Shown here: piece after piece, positions 1-5,226 of the stretch | How positions within the stretch are numbered: position 1 is the first letter of the stretch | How the letters are laid out: each line of letters begins with the position of its first letter | Assembly (NCBI GenBank): GCA_008501785.1 | Contig: QQUD01000118.1 | Span: 1-5,745, forward strand | Direction of reading: 5' to 3' | Source: Chloroflexota bacterium | GTDB taxonomy: Bacteria > Chloroflexota > Anaerolineae > Promineifilales > Promineifilaceae | DNA length: 5,745 nucleotides | The notes under the pieces: generated by a model | What the model was told of the DNA's origin: nothing | The model's input: only the letters and a program-made list of their open reading frames with translations | Databases searched by the model: none | Position numbers and translations under genes: made by a program

Positions 1-1
1 G

Positions 2-895
2 CACGATTCAATTTTTGCTGAACAAGGCGAATGGGGTGGGCTTGGTTCCGACACGACTGATTATTTTGGTGATCTGGCAGAAAGTATTGGACTTGACAGC
101 GATACACTGACAGCTTGTATGACCAGCGGCAAATATGATGATGTGGTGCAGGCCAATTTAGAAGAAGGTATGTCATTAGGCATTACAGGCACGCCAAGCT
201 TTTTTGTCGACGGGTTCCCGCTGGTTGGTGCTCGACCCATTGAACATTTTGAACTGGCTGTCACCTATGCCGAAGAAGGCACATTAGCAGATGCCTACGT
301 GCAATCTGCGCCACAGCCAGAACCAACGGCGGCACCAACCGGACCGGTTGAAGTACCCGAAGGGGATGCGTTTGTGATTGGCGACCCAGATGCGCCGGTA
401 ACAATTGTGGAGTACACAGACTTCCAATGTCCTTACTGTGGTCGTCACTTTGCCCAAACCTTCCCGCAAATCAAAGAGAATTTTATTGATACGGGTGTGG
501 TGCGCTATGTGTTTAAAGATTTCCCACTCACTGCAATTCATCCACAAGCAACGGCCGCCTCGGAAGCAGCCCGGTGTGCTGGTGATCAGGGCGAATATTT
601 AGCAATGCATGATGTGATTTTTGAGACGCAGGGTGAGTGGAGCGGCCGTTCCGACGCCAACGATCTCTTCACTGGATATGCTGGCAACTTGGGTTTGGAC
701 ACCGACAGCTTTAGTGAATGTCTTGAAAGTGGCAAATATACAGCCGCCGTCGAAGCAGACGCGGCAGAAGGAAGCCAGCTAGGCGTAAATGGCACACCGG
801 CCTTCTTCATTAATGGCTACTTCATTTCCGGTGCACAGCCTTATGAACTGTTTGAAGAGGCGATTGCACAGTTGGCGACGGGGGAGCTAGAGTAA
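2..895 (+). CDS. Tandem DsbA-like thioredoxin-fold protein, 5' end truncated by window edge
   Basis: The reading frame is open from base 2, so the gene starts before the window; 297 residues are visible. Residues 1 to about 90 are the C-terminal part of one DsbA-like domain, with the cis-proline loop GTPSFFVDG. A Pro/Ala/Glu-rich linker follows (about residues 100-120). The rest is a complete second DsbA-like domain: strand VTIVEYTDF, active site CPYC (Cys 143 and 146; TGT codons 428-430 and 437-439) and cis-Pro loop GTPAFFING. Two further cysteines (EAARCAG and FSECLES) could form a structural disulfide. The visible part of domain one aligns well with the matching part of domain two, which shows an internal duplication. 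Members of this family (DsbA/BdbD, Thioredoxin_4) are exported thiol-disulfide oxidoreductases. Whether domain one has its own CxxC, and the signal peptide, cannot be seen. The internal ATG at 119 is not the start because homology continues upstream of it. Confidence 0.92.
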   Translation, partial: HDSIFAEQGEWGGLGSDTTDYFGDLAESIGLDSDTLTACMTSGKYDDVVQANLEEGMSLGITGTPSFFVDGFPLVGARPIEHFELAVTYAEEGTLADAYVQSAPQPEPTAAPTGPVEVPEGDAFVIGDPDAPVTIVEYTDFQCPYCGRHFAQTFPQIKENFIDTGVVRYVFKDFPLTAIHPQATAASEAARCAGDQGEYLAMHDVIFETQGEWSGRSDANDLFTGYAGNLGLDTDSFSECLESGKYTAAVEADAAEGSQLGVNGTPAFFINGYFISGAQPYELFEEAIAQLATGELE

Positions 896-896
896 T

Positions 897-914
897 GAGA
901 CAGAGACAGAGATA
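897..914. repeat. Three-unit GAGACA tandem repeat
   Basis: Two exact GAGACA units (897-902, 903-908) and a one-mismatch third unit GAGATA (909-914) begin one base after the DsbA stop codon. They lead into the palindromic element. The repeat is short and may be chance or part of a larger dispersed element. Confidence 0.5.
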
Positions 915-923
915 GGAATTTTT

Positions 924-993
924 ACCGCAGGAAACGCTGAGAACGCTGAGGAAGAGGTGAAAAAATCTCTGTGCTCTCAGCGACCTCTGCGGT
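924..993. repeat. Imperfect palindromic intergenic element (hairpin-forming, MITE/REP-like)
   Basis: ACCGCAG (924-930) pairs with CTGCGGT (987-993), and CGCTGAGA (935-942) pairs with TCTCAGCG (975-982). Pairing continues inward with mismatches and wobbles (944-951 with 966-973). The left arm holds a tandem ACGCTGAG (934-941 and 943-950). The whole can fold as one 70-nt hairpin. Such CGCTGAG/CTCAGCG palindromes between genes resemble dispersed non-coding palindromic repeats found in many copies in some bacterial genomes; that is recollection, not tested here. It could end DsbA transcription or act in the leader of the kinase gene. No T-run follows it. Confidence 0.65.
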
Positions 994-1006
994 TGGTTCT
1001 CTTTTT

Positions 1007-1011
1007 GGAGG
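1007..1011 (+). promoter_or_regulatory. Shine-Dalgarno GGAGG that sets the kinase start at GTG 1019
   Basis: GGAGG lies seven bases before GTG 1019, which is ideal spacing. An alternative in-frame GTG at 971 has a GAGGTGA ten bases upstream. That start lies inside the palindromic element and would add 16 residues encoded mostly by repeat DNA, so 1019 is preferred. Confidence 0.65.
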
Positions 1012-1018
1012 GGGACTT

Positions 1019-1972
1019 GTGGTTGACTTGGGGTGTTTTGCGGCTGAGTTGGTTGGGGATTCGGCTGCACTAAAGGAGTGTTGGGGAGCTGTTTTCAAGC
1101 CTTTTTTATGTGACCGGGTAGACAATTCTATTCCTGTTGAACTGCATGTGGTTGAAGATTTTAGACAATCGCAGGCGGTTTTATTTTTGGATGCGTATGG
1201 GGAGTATTTGGGAAAACGGCCGTTTTTCACCCACCCCCTTTCTCAATTTGCAGTTTACGCCGCCGGTGACAATGCGTTTTTGCTTGTATTTCAGAATGCG
1301 GCGATCGTACATGTGTCGGTTACTGGAACAGGTTTAGTTCGAGGTGTAGTTCATGAACAGGGGGTGGCAAACGGCCGTTTTGAAGACATTTTGTACACGG
1401 CACTGGCCCCCATTTTGCGACGGCGTCGTATTTATCTGGTTCATTCATTTGCGGCGGAGAAAAACGGCCGTTGTGTATTAATTGTCGGACCGCCTGGGAG
1501 TGGCAAAACAACGGCTGGCTTGAGTCTGCTGCAAGCAGGTTGGCAGTTGCTGAGCAATGATGTGACGCTGCTCACGCAATCGGATAAAGACGTAGTGGCT
1601 TGGCCGACACCAGGTTATTTTGGCATTCGTCCACACACAATTGAGATGCTGCCTGACTTGGAGATTAAGTCGGGGGTTGCCGAAATGCATCAGGTTTTGG
1701 AGGCGTTAAACGGCCGTTTCGGCACACCAACACTAATCACCCACCTCATTTTCCCTCAGGTAAACGCACATGCTGAAACAAAACTCACGCCTCTCGCCGC
1801 TGCTGCTGGATGGTCACGCTTGATGAGTGAGAGCATGGATTGCTGGGATAAAGAGACGTTGGCGGCTCATTTGGCTGTTTTGAAGGCAGTTTGTGGGAAA
1901 ACGGCCGTTTTCTCTTTACAATCTGGCATCAACATTGATCAACTTGATCGACTGCTCGCAATGGAGGCGTAG
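1019..1972 (+). CDS. HPr kinase-like (HprK-related) P-loop serine kinase
   Basis: This is a 317-residue protein from GTG 1019. Residues 1 to about 140 form the variable N-terminal domain seen in HprK-related kinases. The nucleotide-binding core follows: the approach IYLVHSFAAEKNGR, then Walker A GPPGSGKTT at about residues 157-165, and an acidic LLSNDVTLL segment at about 178-186, the equivalent of the HprK Walker B/catalytic region. It lacks the DRTGG-type N-terminal domain of true HPr kinase/phosphorylase, and no HPr gene is nearby, so the substrate is unknown. HprK-related proteins are often found beside peptide-modification or export genes. Here the partner is the membrane protein whose ATG directly follows this stop codon, which suggests a two-gene operon. 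The gene holds five of the nine ACGGCCGT palindromes in the window. An upstream GTG at 971 would give 333 residues. The kinase-fold assignment is strong; true phosphotransfer activity is inferred. Confidence 0.82.
   Translation: MVDLGCFAAELVGDSAALKECWGAVFKPFLCDRVDNSIPVELHVVEDFRQSQAVLFLDAYGEYLGKRPFFTHPLSQFAVYAAGDNAFLLVFQNAAIVHVSVTGTGLVRGVVHEQGVANGRFEDILYTALAPILRRRRIYLVHSFAAEKNGRCVLIVGPPGSGKTTAGLSLLQAGWQLLSNDVTLLTQSDKDVVAWPTPGYFGIRPHTIEMLPDLEIKSGVAEMHQVLEALNGRFGTPTLITHLIFPQVNAHAETKLTPLAAAAGWSRLMSESMDCWDKETLAAHLAVLKAVCGKTAVFSLQSGINIDQLDRLLAMEA
1963..1967 (+). promoter_or_regulatory. Shine-Dalgarno of the M50-like gene, inside the kinase C-terminal codons
   Basis: GGAGG lies five bases before ATG 1973 and overlaps the last kinase codons (ATG GAG GCG TAG). 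The stop and start codons abut with no gap, a layout typical of translational coupling. Confidence 0.75.
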
Positions 1973-2509
1973 ATGCGTAAAAAATACACATTGTTACAAA
2001 TTGGAAACATCCCCATCACAACAACTCAATTGGCTTTAGTTAGCTCGCTTGTCCTCTGGATTGTTTTTGCGCTCATTGGCGCGTTGGGGTTTCAGCTTTC
2101 TCTGGGCAGCAGCATCTTAGGCGGGTTATTAGCGATGGTGCTGCACTGGGTTTCCGAATTATTGCATCAACTGGGTCATGCCTGGGTAGCAAGTCGAGTC
2201 GGGTATCCAATGCGTGAAATTCGGCTGCTGCATTTACTTGCTGGATCAGTCTATCCACGAGATGAACCGGATTTACCGGCAAAAATTCATATTCGGCGAG
2301 CGTTAGGTGGACCACCCGTCAGCTTTGGATTGGCAGGTGTGGGGGCACTTGTCCTATTTTTACAACAAGCCGATAGTGGATTATCTTATTTGCTAGCCCA
2401 GTTTGTTTTTTGGGAGAATTTGTTGGTATTTGGTTTGGGATCGCTGCTGCCGCTTGGGTTTACGGATGGGAGTACTTTGTTGGAATGGTGGCCAAAACGA
2501 AATCTGTAA
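1973..2509 (+). CDS. M50 (site-2 protease)-like integral membrane protein with HQxxH instead of HExxH
   Basis: This is a 178-residue protein. Hydrophobic stretches lie at about residues 18-40, 47-62, 117-131 and 138-160. The segment LLHQLGHAWVASRVGYP (64-80) matches the M50/S2P zinc-site region, usually HELGHA, but the catalytic glutamate is Gln (CAA, 2168-2170). The GGPPVSF segment (about 112-118) and the late LLPLGFTDGSTLL (158-170), with Asp 165 in the place of the third zinc ligand, complete the M50 layout. The zinc ligands are therefore kept while the general base is lost. It may be an inactive protease homologue or a divergent membrane metalloprotein. Translation is probably coupled to the kinase upstream. 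A single base change would convert Gln to Glu, so a sequencing error or recent mutation is possible, although the surrounding sequence is intact. Confidence 0.75.
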   Translation: MRKKYTLLQIGNIPITTTQLALVSSLVLWIVFALIGALGFQLSLGSSILGGLLAMVLHWVSELLHQLGHAWVASRVGYPMREIRLLHLLAGSVYPRDEPDLPAKIHIRRALGGPPVSFGLAGVGALVLFLQQADSGLSYLLAQFVFWENLLVFGLGSLLPLGFTDGSTLLEWWPKRNL

Positions 2510-2510
2510 A

Positions 2511-2569
2511 TATGGATGGGGAGAACACAGATTAGATTTATGTCGCTATCCGTGTTCTTCCTATCCATA
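2511..2569. terminator. Long inverted repeat between convergent genes, probable bidirectional terminator
   Basis: The arm at 2511-2528 (TATGGATGGGGAGAACAC) and the arm at 2552-2569 (GTGTTCTTCCTATCCATA) are complementary over 18 positions. Two positions pair only as G-T, and the loop is 23 nt. The hairpin begins two bases after the M50-like stop codon, and its right arm covers the stop codon of the convergent methyltransferase. Neither side has a clear T-run, so it may stabilise the 3' ends or work with Rho rather than act as a classic intrinsic terminator. Confidence 0.6.
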
Positions 2570-3169
2570 CTTTCGATACCAAAACCAGGCTGAATTCCAT
2601 AGGGGTTTATCTTCAACTTGTGTTGTCCCTATTTCAATATGCTCAAGCTGAAAATGTGGTTCAAACAAAGACTTTAAATGTGATTCGTCAACTGTAGGAG
2701 GGCCATCTTCAGGCTCTTCATCACCACTGGTGGTGCGGGCAAACAGCAAAAACTGTGCTTTTGGAACCAGTAGCCGCAGCAATTCATCCCGGTATGCCAG
2801 TTGATCAACTGCCAATAATGAATGAAAACAGCCCACATCTATTGCCAACGTATAAGATGCATTTAAAAAATGCAGATCGGCAACAGAACCTTGATAAAAG
2901 GTAGCTTTTTTAACTAGTTTTGCTTCTTGTGCTCGTTTGGTGGCTTCCGTAACGGCTTTCTGAATAAAATCAACACCATCTACCTGCCAACCGTGTCGAG
3001 CCAGGTAAATGGCAGAACGACCGTATCCACATCCCAAGTCCAACGCGCGACCCGGCGCTAACTTTTCTACCAGCGCCATCACCTCAGGCGGCGGCAGCTC
3101 ATCATCCCAAGGCAAACGACCCATCGCATAGCGTTCCTCAAATCTTTCGTACCGATTTTGCTCACTCAT
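2561..3169 (-). CDS. Class I SAM-dependent methyltransferase
   Basis: This is a 202-residue soluble protein with the usual order of motifs. The N-terminal GRLPWDDELPPPEV (about 17-30) is typical of the TehB/thiopurine-methyltransferase-like group. Motif I is LDLGCGYGRSA (43-53), the acidic strand-2 end is VDGVDF (63-68), strand 4 is LAIDVGCFHSL (108-118), and LLRLLVPKAQFLLF is the usual late strand and helix. All SAM-contact glycines are present, so it is probably active. The substrate is unknown; the family acts on small molecules or oxyanions as well as other targets. ATG 3169 is supported by GGAG on the minus strand at 3180-3177, seven bases upstream. It is divergent from the glycosidase gene with only 25 bp between start codons and convergent with the M50-like gene. 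It contains no ACGGCCGT palindrome. Confidence 0.88.
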   Translation of the reverse strand: MSEQNRYERFEERYAMGRLPWDDELPPPEVMALVEKLAPGRALDLGCGYGRSAIYLARHGWQVDGVDFIQKAVTEATKRAQEAKLVKKATFYQGSVADLHFLNASYTLAIDVGCFHSLLAVDQLAYRDELLRLLVPKAQFLLFARTTSGDEEPEDGPPTVDESHLKSLFEPHFQLEHIEIGTTQVEDKPLWNSAWFWYRKYG

Positions 3170-3176
3170 TGTTAAA

Positions 3177-3180
3177 CTCC
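3177..3180 (-). promoter_or_regulatory. Shine-Dalgarno of the minus-strand methyltransferase
   Basis: CTCC on the plus strand reads GGAG on the minus strand, seven bases before ATG 3169. This supports the chosen start. Confidence 0.6.
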
Positions 3181-3182
3181 AT

Positions 3183-3188
3183 TACAAT
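3183..3188 (+). promoter_or_regulatory. Candidate -10 box (TACAAT) for a leaderless glycosidase transcript
   Basis: TACAAT ends six bases before ATG 3195, which would put transcription initiation at or next to the start codon. TTGCTC at 3158-3163 is only a weak -35 candidate with 19-bp spacing. No Shine-Dalgarno precedes the ATG, which fits leaderless expression. This is inferred from sequence only. Confidence 0.35.
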
Positions 3189-3194
3189 ATTAAC

Positions 3195-4070
3195 ATGATG
3201 AAGCAATTTTTTAACACACAGTATGCGATAAGTGTTCAATACACGATCAAATTATTAATAGTCTTCCTCTTTTTGGTAAGCGGCACGATCGGTTGCCAAA
3301 CAAATGTTTACAGCGAAGATTCTACGGATAGTGCCACTTACCTCCCGCTTGTGCAACGACCTGGTGATATTTGGCAGCCGTCTCCAGGGGTAAGCTGGCA
3401 ATGGCAGCTTACAGGTGAAATTGACACCAGCTTTGATGTGGAGATGTATGATATTGATTTGTTTGACACGCCCCAATCAACAATTGATTTGTTGCATGAA
3501 AACGGCCGTATTGTCATCTGTTACTTCAGTGCAGGCAGCTACGAAAATTGGCGGTCAGATGCTGGTCAATTCCCAGCATCGGTGCTAGGCAACACGCTTG
3601 ATGGCTGGCCCGATGAACGGTGGCTCGACGTGCGAGCCATCAGCCAGTTAGAACCGATTATGATGGCGCGGCTCGACCTTGCTGTCAGCAAAGGCTGCGA
3701 CGGCGTTGAGCCAGATAATATGGATGGATACTCAAATGATTCGGGGTTCCCACTCACCGGACAAGACCAGCTCGATTACAACATCTGGCTGGCATCTGCC
3801 GCCCATGATCGAAATTTGTCTATCGGCTTAAAAAATGATTTAGATCAAATCCCAGATTTGGTCAGCTATTATGACTGGGCGCTGAATGAGCAATGTTATC
3901 AATATAATGAGTGCGAGTTGTTACGGCCGTTTACCAATGCCGGTAAAGCTGTGTTTGGGGTTGAATATCAGGGTAATTCAGCTCAATTTTGCCCCTATTT
4001 CAACAATCTCGACTTTGATTGGCTGCTAAAAGAGCTGGACCTGGGTCCAACTAGAACATCGTGTCGCTAA
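3195..4070 (+). CDS. Secreted GH114-type glycosidase (endo-alpha-1,4-polygalactosaminidase family)
   Basis: This is a 291-residue protein. An N-terminal export signal has a hydrophobic core at about 19-32, ending in SGTIGC (Cys 34). This is a plausible but imperfect lipobox because Thr is at -3, so it may be a lipoprotein or simply secreted. A short linker contains YLPLV (49-53). The catalytic TIM-barrel region then follows GH114 order: WQWQLTGEID, YDIDLFDT, IVICYFSAGSYENWR (106-120), WLDVR, the acidic loop GCDGVEPDNMDGY (167-179), LSIGLKND and YYDWALNEQCY (225-235). The 167-179 loop is the likely active-site region. GH114 enzymes cut alpha-1,4-linked galactosamine polymers of capsule, exopolysaccharide or biofilm; the exact substrate here is inferred. 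The start could also be the second ATG at 3198. There is no Shine-Dalgarno. The methyltransferase-like gene follows after 42 bp. Confidence 0.85.
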   Translation: MMKQFFNTQYAISVQYTIKLLIVFLFLVSGTIGCQTNVYSEDSTDSATYLPLVQRPGDIWQPSPGVSWQWQLTGEIDTSFDVEMYDIDLFDTPQSTIDLLHENGRIVICYFSAGSYENWRSDAGQFPASVLGNTLDGWPDERWLDVRAISQLEPIMMARLDLAVSKGCDGVEPDNMDGYSNDSGFPLTGQDQLDYNIWLASAAHDRNLSIGLKNDLDQIPDLVSYYDWALNEQCYQYNECELLRPFTNAGKAVFGVEYQGNSAQFCPYFNNLDFDWLLKELDLGPTRTSCR

Positions 4071-4097
4071 CAACTACGATCATTTACTCTATTTCAG

Positions 4098-4103
4098 TAT
4101 ACT
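4098..4103 (+). promoter_or_regulatory. Candidate -10 box (TATACT) close to ATG 4113
   Basis: TATACT lies nine bases before ATG 4113 in the 42-bp gap after the glycosidase gene, and no Shine-Dalgarno is evident. A nearly leaderless transcript is possible. No good -35 is visible, and read-through from the glycosidase promoter is equally plausible. Confidence 0.28.
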
Positions 4104-4112
4104 TGTGCAGAT

Positions 4113-4937
4113 ATGAATAGCAGCAGATATAACGGTTTACGCCATTTTATTTATGCGGAGTGGCCTCTGTTTGCGAGTTTGTACGGAGGTATGGTTTTCG
4201 CATTGCTGGTCGTTGGTATAAGTGCGACGCAGGGATGGTTCTCGTTTATCCCGATGGCAACGGCCGTTCTGCTCATCTTCATCTTCTTTTTGCTGGCCAC
4301 CTTGTGGAGCGCGTACCAACTGTATGATATCGGTGGTCTGCGACCTCATCATGTTCTATTTGATATGGGGCAAATTCAGGCAAATGATACATTTATATTT
4401 ATCGATCTGGGCTATCGGCGACGAGCGATTAATCTGAGCCGCCGTTTAACGACAGGACGTATCATTGTACTCGATATTTATAATCCACAATGGACAACAA
4501 ACCCAGCATTGGTACGCTTACGTAAACGAATGCCAATTCCACCACCCGACCCACGCATCTCGCTGCGTGATGCCAGCATGGACCTGATTCCACTCCCAGA
4601 CGAAAGCGTATCATCTGTCATGTTGTGCCAAATTGCTTCTGAACTGTGGCAACAAGGGGATCAACTCACCTTACTGAAGGAAGTTCACAGGGTTTTAACG
4701 CCAAACGGCCGTTTACTTTTAGCAGAAAGAACCCGTACACAAACCAATTGGCTGGTCATGGGACTCATGGCTCTCAACTTGAAACGGCGTGAAGATTGGG
4801 AACAGTTATTAAACACAGCAGGGTTTGTGGTAAGGCGCACGCAAGACCTTTCAGGCTTGATAAGTTGTTTTCGGGCCGACAAACCATCTCCCGCAGAAGC
4901 ACAGCAAATGGCATTGGACTTGGCATTTGATGCTTAA
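4113..4937 (+). CDS. Membrane-anchored methyltransferase-like protein with degenerate SAM motif I
   Basis: This is a 274-residue protein. Two hydrophobic helices lie at about 19-37 and 45-67, followed by a cytoplasmic domain with the class I methyltransferase layout. This comprises FIFIDLGYRRRAINLSRRL (motif I position, 94-112), IIVLDIYNP (117-125, acidic end of strand 2), DLIPLPDESVSSVMLCQIASE (157-177, strand 4 region typical of Methyltransf_11) and LLKEVHRVLTPNGRLLLAER (187-206). Motif I keeps the first D-x-G, but the later glycines are replaced by Tyr-Arg-Arg-Arg, so SAM binding may be weakened or different. The C-terminal EDWEQLLNTAGFVVRR is also family-like. It may modify a membrane-associated lipid or quinone-type substrate, or be a non-catalytic homologue; both are inference. 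Two ACGGCCGT palindromes lie inside. It is probably co-oriented with the glycosidase by chance or in a loose operon. Confidence 0.78.
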   Translation: MNSSRYNGLRHFIYAEWPLFASLYGGMVFALLVVGISATQGWFSFIPMATAVLLIFIFFLLATLWSAYQLYDIGGLRPHHVLFDMGQIQANDTFIFIDLGYRRRAINLSRRLTTGRIIVLDIYNPQWTTNPALVRLRKRMPIPPPDPRISLRDASMDLIPLPDESVSSVMLCQIASELWQQGDQLTLLKEVHRVLTPNGRLLLAERTRTQTNWLVMGLMALNLKRREDWEQLLNTAGFVVRRTQDLSGLISCFRADKPSPAEAQQMALDLAFDA

Positions 4938-5011
4938 TGAATGATGAGGGCCAGCATTTTTTCATCTCAAACGTCCAATTTCGTGTGAATGCGACGTGAA
5001 AATATTGATGG

Positions 5012-5040
5012 GTCCTAGGACTGTCAGAACTGCTGTCAGA
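5012..5040. promoter_or_regulatory. Palindrome plus direct repeat, possible protein-binding site
   Basis: The perfect 10-bp palindrome GTCCTAGGAC is followed by two CTGTCAGA copies with starts 12 bp apart, the first sharing its C with the palindrome. This spacing, close to one helical turn, suggests an operator or part of a dispersed repeat. No regulator gene is adjacent. Confidence 0.3.
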
Positions 5041-5214
5041 TTTTTAAGTTATACATTTTGAATCTAAAAACGCTGATTTTTCATCATTTTGACCAATATT
5101 TCCTCAATTTTGGGTCAAAAAAGCTAAATTTTCATCATTTCCCCACCTCAAAACACATCTTGGGACTATTGGCCCATCCTAATTTTCCTATATACGTAGA
5201 CCCAATCAAATTTG

Positions 5215-5220
5215 TATATT
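5215..5220 (+). promoter_or_regulatory. Candidate -10 box (TATATT) for the structured RNA
   Basis: TATATT differs from TATAAT at one position. Initiation about seven bases later would begin the transcript at the edge of the first 9-bp stem (5229-5237). No convincing -35 is present. Confidence 0.28.
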
Positions 5221-5226
5221 CCTGCC

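Larger units (their letters stand above)
4938..5220. other. AT-rich intergenic region with palindromes and short repeats, no credible gene
   Basis: No reading frame here looks like a protein. Visible elements are: a weak hairpin GATGA/TCATC after the methyltransferase-like stop; ACGTC (4971-4975) inverted at GACGT (4993-4997); the perfect palindrome GTCCTAGGAC (5012-5021); CTGTCAGA twice (5021-5028 and 5033-5040); an inverted pair TTTTGACC (5087-5094) and GGTCAAAA (5113-5120); and a loose direct repeat around TTTTCATCATTT (5078-5089 and 5129-5140). A TTGGCC-N16-TATACG promoter-like pair lies at 5169-5196. The region probably carries the terminator of the gene to the left and promoter elements for the RNA to the right. 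Confidence 0.5.

Noticed and set aside
922..1230. Minus-strand reading frame of about 100 codons opposite the kinase start
   Set aside because: It is a shadow of the kinase gene and palindromic element, with low-complexity composition and no domain.
1369..1719. NGRF/NGRC as a repeated protein motif in the kinase
   Set aside because: The same DNA octamer is also read as RPF and TAV in other frames, so the repetition is at DNA level.
5021..5040. CRISPR-like direct repeat
   Set aside because: There are only two 8-bp copies 12 bp apart, with no further units and no cas genes.
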